This document shows positions 11,652-17,778 of a stretch of 17,778 nucleotides of DNA, one piece after another. Position numbers and translations under genes: made by a program. Each line of letters starts with the position of its first letter. The first letter of the stretch is position 1. The DNA is taken from positions 1-17,778 of the forward strand of contig CAYHFD010000017.1 of assembly GCA_964355855.1 (NCBI GenBank). The letters are read 5' to 3'. Below the pieces are notes generated by a model. That model was not told where the DNA came from. It did no database searches and saw nothing but the letters and a program-made list of their open reading frames with translations. Source of the DNA: XYD1-FULL-44-32 sp964355855. GTDB lineage: Bacteria; Patescibacteriota; Minisyncoccia; Phycocordibacterales; XYD1-FULL-46-19.

Positions 11652-12914
11652 ATGTGGTTTAAATATTCAGAAATAAATAAACACTTTGCTTCACCTTTAC
11701 CGGGGGTCGAGGCGGTGGCCGATGCTCTTATCAACCATGCTTTTGAAGTAGAGGAAATGGTGGAAAAAGATGGTGAGGTTGAGATGGATATCAAAATTTT
11801 GCCCGATAGGGCCAGTGATGCTAAAAGTGCTTTGGGTGTTGCGCGCGAAGTGTCGGCCGTACTTAATCTGCCGTTAAAAGAAGAATACAAAATATCCACC
11901 ACCAAAGAGTCGGCGCGTGGAAAAATAGATTTTTCGTCAACGATAATTTCTGGTTTAGTTGGCGCGCAATTTTCTGATGAAGAAGCGATAGGCTTTTTGG
12001 AGCGTGCGGGCGTGTTAGTAGAAAAAGGGGAAGGCAAATTGGTCGCGTATATTCCTGCTGAGCGGCTAGATTTGAATATCAAAGAAGATTTGGCCGATGA
12101 GGTGGCGCGGTTGTATGGTTACGATAAAGTACCAGCGCGGGCACTGCCCGCGCTGGCCGAGACTCCGGTCGACCACCCAGACTTTATCTTAGCAAACCAA
12201 ATCCGCCAATTTTTTGTCAGTCACGGCTTTACCGAGGTTTATGGCTATTCGTTTACGGCAAAAGGTGTTGTAGAAATCGCTAAACCTCTGGCTTCTGACA
12301 AAGCTTTTTTACGCACCAACCTTACCGACTGGATGAAGGCGACCATGGAGACCAATATCAAGCGTTCTCTTTTCCCAAAAGACGCGGTTAATCTTTTTGA
12401 GTTGGGCAATGTTTTTACTTCGGCTGAGACGGAAGAAAAACGGGTTTGCTTGGCGTCAAATTATGACTTGGCTGAAATTTTAGCCGAACTCAAAACAGAA
12501 TTTGATGTCAGTGGCGAAGCCCAAAAAACAGGTGAAGTGTTTGTGACGGAGCTCCCACTGGCCGATTTCAAAGCCAAACCAGAGCCAGTTGACCTGTCAT
12601 CGTTTATAAAACTAGAAGTTAAATACAGACCAGTCTCGGTGTACCCGCGCATTGCCCGCGACATCGCTCTGTTTGTGCCAGCTGGGACACTAAGTGCCGA
12701 AGTGGGGGAGACAATAAAACAAAACGCCGGTGGGTTGCTTGCCGAAGGGCCAATTCTTTTTGATGAGTTTACCAAGCCGGGGGAAGATCGCACCTCGCTT
12801 GCCTTTCGTATGGCTTTTCAAGCTCCAGACCGGACGCTAGAAGATATGGAAATAAATACTCTAATGGAAAAAGTTTATGAGACGGTAAAGGAAAGGGGAT
12901 GGGAAGTTAGGTAG
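11652..12914 (+). CDS. pheT: Phenylalanyl-tRNA synthetase beta subunit, minimal form
   Basis: A 420-aa PheT, against about 800 residues in E. coli. Residues 1-75 are the B1 part (MWFKYSEINKHF ... ILPDRASDAKSALGVAREVSAVLNLPLK). The tRNA-binding OB domain (B2), normally inserted here, is absent. The editing domains B3/B4 that should follow are also absent; the sequence passes straight to B5 (about 95-165, FSDEEAIGFLERAGV ... ADEVARLYGYDKVPAR), the catalytic-like B6/B7 (about 170-325) and the anticodon-binding FDX-ACB domain (about 330-420, YPRIARDIALFVPAG ... ERGWEVR). Lack of B3/B4 predicts no hydrolysis of mischarged Tyr-tRNA-Phe. The frame is continuous, so this is a reduced enzyme and not a broken gene. 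No Shine-Dalgarno precedes it; it is co-transcribed with pheS. Confidence 0.93.
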   Translation: MWFKYSEINKHFASPLPGVEAVADALINHAFEVEEMVEKDGEVEMDIKILPDRASDAKSALGVAREVSAVLNLPLKEEYKISTTKESARGKIDFSSTIISGLVGAQFSDEEAIGFLERAGVLVEKGEGKLVAYIPAERLDLNIKEDLADEVARLYGYDKVPARALPALAETPVDHPDFILANQIRQFFVSHGFTEVYGYSFTAKGVVEIAKPLASDKAFLRTNLTDWMKATMETNIKRSLFPKDAVNLFELGNVFTSAETEEKRVCLASNYDLAEILAELKTEFDVSGEAQKTGEVFVTELPLADFKAKPEPVDLSSFIKLEVKYRPVSVYPRIARDIALFVPAGTLSAEVGETIKQNAGGLLAEGPILFDEFTKPGEDRTSLAFRMAFQAPDRTLEDMEINTLMEKVYETVKERGWEVR

Positions 12915-12994
12915 CGGTAGCCAAGAGTGAGTATCAAAAAAATAGTTAAAATAGGGCTTAAAATATAAGGTTTTTTAACCATTACCACGGACTA

Positions 12995-13023
12995 TTGACA
13001 AATAGTTGATATGGGTGTATAAT
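12995..13023 (+). promoter_or_regulatory. Consensus sigma-70 promoter, TTGACA-17-TATAAT
   Basis: A perfect -35 (12995-13000), an optimal 17-nt spacer and a perfect -10 (13018-13023). Predicted transcription start near 13030, about 137 nt before ATG 13167. It is the only full-consensus promoter I found in the window. Confidence 0.9.
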
Positions 13024-13029
13024 TACAGA

Positions 13030-13166
13030 AGAAAAGGTGGGTCATTGTCATTTATTTCATCAGCCATTTTTTATGCCTATTTGGCATGGGCATTGAAATT
13101 GGCTGATGAAATGCCAAACCCGAAAATCAGACGGGCAAATCTGGTACTTGAAAAAGGATAATTGAC
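13030..13166 (+). promoter_or_regulatory. Structured 5' leader with two competing folds
   Basis: Fold A: 13054-13066 pairs with 13100-13112 (13 bp, atttcatcagcca/tggctgatgaaat), enclosing a small hairpin 13073-13077 with 13083-13087 (atgcc/ggcat). Fold B: 13081-13087 pairs with 13111-13117 (ttggcat/atgccaa), which uses bases of both fold A helices, so A and B exclude each other. A Shine-Dalgarno (aaagga, 13153-13158) follows, 8 nt before the ATG. The layout resembles a translational switch; no known riboswitch class is recognised. Confidence 0.5.
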
Positions 13167-14387
13167 ATGAATTCCATAAATATCCCCGCCAGGGGAACAA
13201 TGTTTTTTGCGTCCGATTTTTTGGTTTTGTCGCAAAACCAATCTACTGATCATTCTACTGATCGTCTCTGTGCTGAGCCGATGATGAGAGAGTGGAGCAA
13301 ATCGGAAAACGAGATTTGGGGGTTGGTCGATCACGGCAAGGAATTGCCGGCTTTGGAGCATGAAATATCCTTTGACGGCGGCGGTGAATACGCCAGTTTC
13401 TGTCGGAGGATGGAGGGGGAGATGAAAGCCAGCGAAGTCGGCCCGCGCCTCTTCGTGGCCGACATTTGCCACATCTTTCTCCATAGACAAGATCTTCTTT
13501 TGTCTGGAGAAAAAGAATGGAATATCTTCTACCTGTATGACACAGGTAGGAGGGGAATGTTCGCTTTCATCCTTGGAAAAGTCCAAGGACATTGGTCCGT
13601 CGGTTATCTGTCGTGTAATCACGACAGTGGATTATGGGAATACCCCATGGATCTTGAGGATGGGGAACAGGTCAGAGAATTTTTCTCGTTTCCTCCACCG
13701 GCCCCTGAACCGAATTTTCCCATTGATCCAGGTGAGGAACCTACTGATGTTGTAGGGGATCTTCCTAAATCAGGAAGACACCTCTACGAGGTTGCCCTTT
13801 ACGATGTGTCAGGTCAGTGGTCAGGGCAATATTGCTTCCTCACCAACCGGCCCGACGCTCTCGAGCTGGTAGATAGTGTTGTCAACAAATCCATAACTTT
13901 GTGGATTGACCACGATCAGGTTGGCGAAGATGGCTTCGTTGCCATCTTTAAATGCAAGGGACAGGACGTGTGGTGGGTGGAGACGGTTCTGGCTGGCCAC
14001 GTCCAGGACCAGGACATTCATTACTCTGTTCTGAGGGACAAATGGATTGAATCCCATCTGTCCTACGCCGGGCCCGATGGCTCATATAGGGAGTCATCAG
14101 TGAGGGAGTTTTTATCCTCTACTGTGGCTCTTTCCAGCCACAAGGTTCGGCATGGATTGAAGCTTGTCCTCTGTGGCCGTTGCAACGCAGACACCAGGAA
14201 AAGCATCTGCAAGTGCATTGCTTTAGCCCTCGGGCACTCTGCCGAGGAAGTCGCAGGGTTGGAGAAGGATCTGGGCGGGTACTGGACCCACGACCATTTC
14301 TTCCTGGCTCGGGCATTGGGGATGGAAACTACCCCCGAGCCGACGCCATGGGAAGGGCTTCCGGCAGGAGTGGTGAGACTCTATTAG
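13167..14387 (+). CDS. Unrecognised 406-aa protein in a self-contained transcription unit
   Basis: I do not recognise the family. The protein is soluble-looking, with no signal peptide or membrane helix, and rich in Trp, Asp, Glu and His. A Pro-rich linker near residues 173-190 (FSFPPPAPEPNFPIDPGEEP) splits it. The halves share a loose pattern: GHWSVGYLSCNHD before the linker and GQWSGQYCFLTNRPD after it. A Cys cluster, LCGRCNADTRKSICKC, near residues 330-345 could bind metal. The gene has a consensus promoter, a long leader, a Shine-Dalgarno and its own terminator, whereas neighbours are leaderless without Shine-Dalgarno. By eye it is also more GC-rich, with many C-ending codons. These differences suggest horizontal acquisition or a separately regulated function. 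An opposite-strand ORF overlaps its start but lacks signals. Confidence 0.72.
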   Translation: MNSINIPARGTMFFASDFLVLSQNQSTDHSTDRLCAEPMMREWSKSENEIWGLVDHGKELPALEHEISFDGGGEYASFCRRMEGEMKASEVGPRLFVADICHIFLHRQDLLLSGEKEWNIFYLYDTGRRGMFAFILGKVQGHWSVGYLSCNHDSGLWEYPMDLEDGEQVREFFSFPPPAPEPNFPIDPGEEPTDVVGDLPKSGRHLYEVALYDVSGQWSGQYCFLTNRPDALELVDSVVNKSITLWIDHDQVGEDGFVAIFKCKGQDVWWVETVLAGHVQDQDIHYSVLRDKWIESHLSYAGPDGSYRESSVREFLSSTVALSSHKVRHGLKLVLCGRCNADTRKSICKCIALALGHSAEEVAGLEKDLGGYWTHDHFFLARALGMETTPEPTPWEGLPAGVVRLY

Positions 14388-14428
14388 TCCAGGTCTCGCA
14401 CCTCTTTCGTAAATTTTGGACTAGCAAC

Positions 14429-14463
14429 AGGCTCGGTATGGAAACATACTGGGCCTTTTCTTT
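14429..14463 (+). terminator. Intrinsic terminator with GAAA tetraloop
   Basis: A 12-bp stem (aggctcggtatg/catactgggcct, two G-U pairs) closed by a GAAA loop, then tttcttttt. Just before it, tagtcca (14385-14391) can pair with tggacta (14417-14423), starting at the stop codon. Confidence 0.88.
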
Positions 14464-14544
14464 TTACTTTATTTTCCTATCCAAATATGCTAAAATGGGT
14501 CTATATAAATAGCTGTTTTTTGACCATAATTTAGATATTACCCA

Positions 14545-14649
14545 GCCTCATTAGTGAGGCCTTTCCTTTGCGGAATCTTGCACAGGCCGACGGGCCGAGC
14601 AGAGCAAAAACTTAGCCAAGTTTTATGCGTATGACGCAAAGAAAAGGCC
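14545..14649 (+). promoter_or_regulatory. Structured leader upstream of gyrB
   Basis: A long-range helix joins 14558-14572 with 14635-14649 (ggcctttcctttgcg/cgcaaagaaaaggcc, 14 of 15 pairs). It encloses a hairpin aaaactt/aagtttt (about 14606-14623) and other GC-rich pairings. Two local hairpins compete for the same strands: gcctca/tgaggc (14545-14560) takes part of the 5' strand, and tgcgt/acgca (14626-14638) part of the 3' strand. A weak promoter (TTTATT-17-TAAAAT, -10 at 14491-14496) would place this in the gyrB mRNA leader. Confidence 0.5.
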
Positions 14650-14661
14650 GAACGACTACTT

Positions 14662-16734
14662 ATGCCTAAAAAAACTGAAACTACCAAACGCCAATATGGG
14701 GCCGATGATATTGTGGTCCTAGGGGGCCTAGAAGCCGTCCGGAAGCGTCCCGGGATGTATATTGGCTCAACCGGCGAGGAAGGCCTTCAGCACCTCATGG
14801 TGGAGATTTTTGACAACTCGCGCGACGAGGCGATGAACGGCTATGCCGATGAAATAGAGGTGGCGATATTGCCCGGCGATGTTATCCGCGTGGTGGACAA
14901 CGGTACCGGTATTCCGGTGGAAAAACACAAAAAGACTGGGGTTTCCACTTTGGAAACGGTGCTCACGGTTTTGCACGCCGGTGGTAAGTTTGAAGGGGAT
15001 AGTTATAAAATTTCGGGTGGTTTACACGGCGTGGGCGCCTCGGTGGTCAACGCCCTGTCCGAGTGGCTGTCGGCCGAGGTGCACCGCGATGGTGGTCGCT
15101 TTGTCCAAAGTTTTAAAATTGGCAAGAAAGATAAAGATGTCAAAAAGGTAAACAGCTCGGACAAGCATGGCACGATTATTTCTTTCAAGCCTGACGCCAC
15201 GATTTTTTCGGAAACCAAATTTGATTGGCCGCGGATTGTAAACCACCTACGGGGACAGGCCTATCTCGTAAAAGGGGTGCGCATTCGGGCCATTGACGCG
15301 CGTGACTATGTGGGGAAAATTGACACCGACGGAGTGTTTTATTTAAGTGAGCTAAAACTGCCAGTCCCATCACAAACTTTCTATTTTGAAGGCGGTCTTT
15401 TGTCGCTCATCAAGTTTTATAATCAGAAAGAAAAACCCGCTCACCGTAATATTTTTTATGTTGAAAAGGAAGCCAGCAATATTATGGTGGAAATTGCTTT
15501 GCAATATATTGACGATATTGATGCCAAAGAAATAACTTATACCAACAACACCCGCACGCCGGAGGGTGGTACCCATCTCACTGGCTTTCGTACGGCGCTG
15601 ACCCGAACGCTGAACGACTATGGCCGGAAAAATAATTTAATTAAAGAAAACGAAGACAACTTTACTGGTGATGACGTGCGCGAGGGTATTGTCTGTGTCG
15701 TGTCGGTCAAAATGCGTGACCCCCAGTTCGAGGGGCAGACCAAAGCCAAGCTGGGTAGCGTGGAAGCGCGCGGAGCGGTGGAAACAGTTTTCGGCGAGGC
15801 CTTTAATATGTTTTTGGAGGAAAACCCCGACGATGCCAAGTCTATTATTTCCAAAGTAGTATTGGCGCTGAAGGCCCGCAAGGCCGCCAAAGCGGCTAAA
15901 GACTCGGTGTTGCGTAAGGGGGCGCTTGATGGTCTAACCTTACCCGGCAAACTCGCTGACTGTCAAACGAGAAATGCCGAAGAGGCGGAACTTTTTATTG
16001 TCGAGGGGGACTCGGCTGGTGGTACCGCCAAAGGCGGGCGGGACCGACGAACCCAAGCCATCTTGCCCTTGCGCGGTAAAATTTTGAATGTGGAAAAAGC
16101 CCGACTCGACAAGATGTTGGCCTCGAAAGAAGTGAAGTCGCTGGTGATTGCGTTGGGGGCGGCCATTGGCGACACTTTTGATATTACGAAGCTTCGCTAT
16201 CACAAAATAATTCTCGCTTCCGATGCCGATGTGGATGGGGCGCATATTCGCACTTTGTTGCTTACTCTGTTTTACCGTTACTACCGACCACTAATAGAAG
16301 CTGGGCACTTGTATATTGCCCTACCACCTTTGTATATGATTAAAAAAGGTAAGGAGGTGGCCTATGCCTACAACGATGACCAAAAAGATGAAATAGTGGC
16401 CGCCATGGGTGGCATGGCGGCCGAGGCGGTCGCGGAGGTGAGTGATGGTCCCGCCGATGAAGTGGAAGAAGAATCGGCCGACGCGGTGGAAGAAGCGGAG
16501 ACCAAAAAGCGTTTTGCTAAAATTCAGCTTCAACGTTACAAAGGTCTCGGCGAAATGAATGCCGAACAGCTATGGGAGACCACTATGGACCCGGACACGC
16601 GTATTTTAAAACAAGTTACTATTGAAGATGCTGAAGTGGCCGACGGGGTGTTTGATGTTTTGATGGGTGCCGAAGTGGAACCACGCCGGCTGTTTATTCA
16701 GACGCATGCGAAATTGGCGAATCTTGACATCTAA
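14662..16734 (+). CDS. gyrB: DNA gyrase subunit B
   Basis: A 690-aa ATPase subunit of the type IIA topoisomerase that introduces negative supercoils. The GHKL ATP-binding domain carries EIFDNSRDEAM (near 48-58) and GGLHGVGASVVNALS (near 118). The transducer domain follows. TOPRIM holds EGDSAGGTAKGGRDRRTQAILPLRGKILN near 448 and the metal-binding ASDADVDGAH near 520. QRYKGLGEMNAEQLWETTMDP and the ending LANLDI favour GyrB over ParE. A Glu/Ala/Asp-rich insert of about 30 residues (near 582-613) interrupts the C-terminal part. No Shine-Dalgarno is visible before the ATG; a structured leader precedes it. No gyrA lies in the window. Confidence 0.96.
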   Translation: MPKKTETTKRQYGADDIVVLGGLEAVRKRPGMYIGSTGEEGLQHLMVEIFDNSRDEAMNGYADEIEVAILPGDVIRVVDNGTGIPVEKHKKTGVSTLETVLTVLHAGGKFEGDSYKISGGLHGVGASVVNALSEWLSAEVHRDGGRFVQSFKIGKKDKDVKKVNSSDKHGTIISFKPDATIFSETKFDWPRIVNHLRGQAYLVKGVRIRAIDARDYVGKIDTDGVFYLSELKLPVPSQTFYFEGGLLSLIKFYNQKEKPAHRNIFYVEKEASNIMVEIALQYIDDIDAKEITYTNNTRTPEGGTHLTGFRTALTRTLNDYGRKNNLIKENEDNFTGDDVREGIVCVVSVKMRDPQFEGQTKAKLGSVEARGAVETVFGEAFNMFLEENPDDAKSIISKVVLALKARKAAKAAKDSVLRKGALDGLTLPGKLADCQTRNAEEAELFIVEGDSAGGTAKGGRDRRTQAILPLRGKILNVEKARLDKMLASKEVKSLVIALGAAIGDTFDITKLRYHKIILASDADVDGAHIRTLLLTLFYRYYRPLIEAGHLYIALPPLYMIKKGKEVAYAYNDDQKDEIVAAMGGMAAEAVAEVSDGPADEVEEESADAVEEAETKKRFAKIQLQRYKGLGEMNAEQLWETTMDPDTRILKQVTIEDAEVADGVFDVLMGAEVEPRRLFIQTHAKLANLDI

Positions 16735-16752
16735 AGCCGATTATAATAATAT
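16724..16752 (+). promoter_or_regulatory. Promoter of the AbrB-Doc pair, TTGACA-17-TAATAT
   Basis: The perfect -35 TTGACA (16724-16729) lies inside the last codons of gyrB. After 17 nt comes TAATAT (16747-16752), then 6 nt to ATG 16759, so the mRNA is leaderless. An overlapping TATAAT at 16742-16747 would need a 12-nt spacer with this -35. Confidence 0.65.
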
Positions 16753-16758
16753 TCTAAT

Positions 16759-16995
16759 ATGATTCAAAAAGTTATGAAAGTGGGCACTTCGGCAGTTTTC
16801 ACTATTCCCAAAAAATCTTTGGGCCAGCTTGGCATTAAAATTGGCGATGATATTTCGGTTGAAGTTAACACCAAAGATAAAATCATCACCATCGAACCGG
16901 CCACCCAAGCTGTTCACGATTCCGAAACCATCACCTGGACTCGGCAATTTATTAAGCGCTACAAAAAGACGCTAGTGGCTTTAGCTGATAAATAA
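16759..16995 (+). CDS. AbrB/SpoVT-type DNA-binding antitoxin
   Basis: A 78-aa swapped-hairpin AbrB-domain protein. MIQKVMKVGTSAVFTIPKKSLGQLGIKIGDDISVEVNTKDKIITIEP (residues 1-47) is the DNA-binding half, with the family's 'G.S..v.IPk...lgik.Gd.v.v' pattern. The C-terminal part (about 50-78) is hydrophilic and would bind and mask the toxin. The toxin gene starts 3 nt after its stop, which is the normal toxin-antitoxin layout. Such antitoxins usually repress their own promoter; here that would be the leaderless promoter at the end of gyrB (inference). Confidence 0.88.
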   Translation: MIQKVMKVGTSAVFTIPKKSLGQLGIKIGDDISVEVNTKDKIITIEPATQAVHDSETITWTRQFIKRYKKTLVALADK

Positions 16996-16998
16996 TTT

Positions 16999-17394
16999 AT
17001 GCGCTATTTGAGCGGAGATCAAATTCTGATTATCCATTCCCTTTTGATCGAAGAGGCCGGCGGATTGCATGGAGTGAGGGATAATCACTTACTTCAGTCA
17101 ATTATTCACAAACCTCAAGGTGTTTTTGGCGGTAAAGAACTCTATAAAGGGGTGTTCGTAAAGGCGGCAATATATTTTGAATCTCTTGCCAGTTACCATG
17201 TTTTTATTGACGGAAACAAAAGGACCGCTTTCACGGTAGCGGCTAGATTTTTGGAGATTAACGGCTATAAATTAGAAGCTAGTGGCAAAACTATTGAAAC
17301 TTTTGTTGTGACTGCAGTAGTTGAAAAGTGGGAGATAAAAGATATTACCGCTTGGTTACGAAAACATACCCGAAAGTTTGAAAAAAGGAAGTAG
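16999..17394 (+). CDS. doc: Doc-type Fic-fold toxin (death-on-curing)
   Basis: A 131-aa protein. HVFIDGNKR at residues 67-75 is the Doc form of the Fic motif (HxFx[D/A]xNKR), with the catalytic His67. The opening YLSGDQILIIHSLLIEEAGGLHGVRDNHLLQSII matches Doc-family proteins. Doc of phage P1 phosphorylates EF-Tu with ATP and so stops translation; the same target here is expected but not shown. The partner antitoxin is AbrB-like and not Phd-like, a mix known among toxin-antitoxin systems. The toxin frame is intact, so the module may be active. Confidence 0.92.
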   Translation: MRYLSGDQILIIHSLLIEEAGGLHGVRDNHLLQSIIHKPQGVFGGKELYKGVFVKAAIYFESLASYHVFIDGNKRTAFTVAARFLEINGYKLEASGKTIETFVVTAVVEKWEIKDITAWLRKHTRKFEKRK

Positions 17395-17425
17395 GTCGTT
17401 TGCTTAGCTTCCTTTTCCAAACATA

Positions 17426-17455
17426 GAAAACCACTCCAGCGAGTGGTTTTCTTCT
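17426..17455 (+). terminator. Terminator after doc
   Basis: A 10-bp stem gaaaaccact/agtggttttc with loop ccagcg, ending in a short T-rich run (ttttcttct). Confidence 0.7.
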
Positions 17456-17470
17456 GCTCCAGCGGGGCCG

Positions 17471-17510
17471 TTTGGCCTTGTGCCTGCTGGGGCAAATACA
17501 TAAGGCCAAA
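17471..17510. repeat. Hairpin tttggcctt/aaggccaaa
   Basis: A 9-bp stem (17471-17479 with 17502-17510) enclosing a smaller tgcc/ggca hairpin. Non-coding. Confidence 0.6.
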
Positions 17511-17518
17511 ACCCTGCC

Positions 17519-17564
17519 GGCCTGCCCGCCATTGGCTGAAGCCGCAGGCGATGGCAGGCGGGCC
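17519..17564. repeat. GC-rich palindromic element
   Basis: Arms ggcctgcccgccat (17519-17532) and atggcaggcgggcc (17551-17564) pair at 12 of 14 positions plus one G-U. A small ggc/gcc hairpin lies between them. Same style as the insertions in the tRNA half copy. Confidence 0.65.
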
Positions 17565-17574
17565 GACACCTCCG

Positions 17575-17606
17575 CCCGCCTGCCATGCGAGGCACGAGCG
17601 GGCAGG
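17575..17606. repeat. GC-rich palindromic element shared with the tRNA region
   Basis: Thirty-two bases starting cccgcctgccatgcgagg repeat 10262-10294 with one base deleted. The gcctgcc...gggcaggc ends are inverted. Confidence 0.75.
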
Positions 17607-17657
17607 CAAGGTTTGGAAACGGAACTAGGCTCGCTTTTGGTTAATCTTTTTAGAGAG

Positions 17658-17663
17658 TATAAT
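17658..17663 (+). promoter_or_regulatory. Possible -10 box at the AT-rich right end
   Basis: TATAAT in an AT-rich stretch. No -35 is found at the usual distance. It may serve a gene beginning near or beyond the window edge. Confidence 0.35.
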
Positions 17664-17693
17664 AAATTATTAATAATTTTTAATTAAAATAAT

Positions 17694-17768
17694 ATGGCAA
17701 TAATACAGTTTCCTTCAACTGGTATGACTACAAAAACCCCTCAATCCGAACACTTTCTAATAATTTAA
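17694..17768 (+). CDS. Possible 24-aa ORF, doubtful
   Basis: MAIIQFPSTGMTTKTPQSEHFLII-like reading from ATG 17694 to TAA 17768. No Shine-Dalgarno, no recognisable similarity. It lies 30 nt after a TATAAT. Length is within chance; recorded so that the last 170 nt of the window are accounted for. Confidence 0.15.
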   Translation: MAIIQFPSTGMTTKTPQSEHFLII

Positions 17769-17778
17769 TACTTGTAAT

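Noticed and set aside
13077..13622. 181-codon minus-strand ORF
   Set aside because: It overlaps the plus-strand gene that has a consensus promoter, Shine-Dalgarno and terminator; the minus ORF has no signals and would end in the leader hairpin.
16724..16747. TTGACA with TATAAT as a promoter pair
   Set aside because: The spacer would be 12 nt. TAATAT at 17 nt fits better.
17265..17609. Minus-strand ORFs over the palindromes after doc
   Set aside because: They arise from GC-rich inverted repeats and overlap the doc 3' end.

Overview
The window looks like a chromosomal piece of a Candidate Phyla Radiation (Patescibacteria, Parcubacteria-like) bacterium. The call rests on several signs: a short EF-Ts (151 aa); a stripped-down phenylalanyl-tRNA synthetase (both subunits lack RNA-binding domains, and PheT also lacks the editing domain); a tiny GIY-YIG nuclease; GC-rich palindromes of the cctgcctgcc/ggcaggcagg kind that are common in such genomes; and many genes whose -10 hexamer lies only 6-9 nt before the start codon, with no Shine-Dalgarno. 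UGA ends prfA and UAA ends most other genes, so the code is table 11 and not the UGA=Gly code of Gracilibacteria.

Layout. 1-500: an unrecognised partial minus-strand ORF, then a plus-strand structured RNA candidate ending in a long hairpin terminator. 503-1498 (minus): a PfkB-family sugar kinase. 1570-2267: a REP-associated transposase (RAYT) with one copy of its palindrome on each side and one inside its own ORF. 2317-4836: a class II fructose-bisphosphate aldolase broken by an in-frame UAA, then a GlcD-like FAD oxidase three bases later. 4815-5011: hairpin and MITE-like DNA. 5025-9750: translation and envelope genes (rplY, a coiled-coil lytic transglycosylase, rpmE, prfA, rpsB, tsf), then a small membrane protein.

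10199-10848 is the most unusual part. An intact tRNA-Thr(UGU) starts at the base after the stop codon of a GIY-YIG nuclease. Upstream lies a second copy of 'nuclease tail plus tRNA 5' half', ending inside the anticodon and interrupted by two palindromic insertions. Downstream, the last 19 nt of the tRNA region are repeated beyond a 153-nt stretch made largely of hairpins. This looks like a small element that targets tRNA-Thr and rebuilds it.

10896-12914: minimal pheS-pheT. 12995-14463: a self-contained unit with a consensus sigma-70 promoter, a 137-nt leader with two competing folds, a Shine-Dalgarno, an unrecognised 406-aa protein and a GAAA-loop terminator. Its expression signals differ from the rest of the window. 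14545-16734: gyrB behind a structured leader. 16759-17394: an AbrB-type antitoxin and Doc toxin pair. 17395-17778: a terminator, three further hairpins and an AT-rich end with a possible promoter.

All assignments come from reading the sequence and from memory of protein families. No search or folding program was run.
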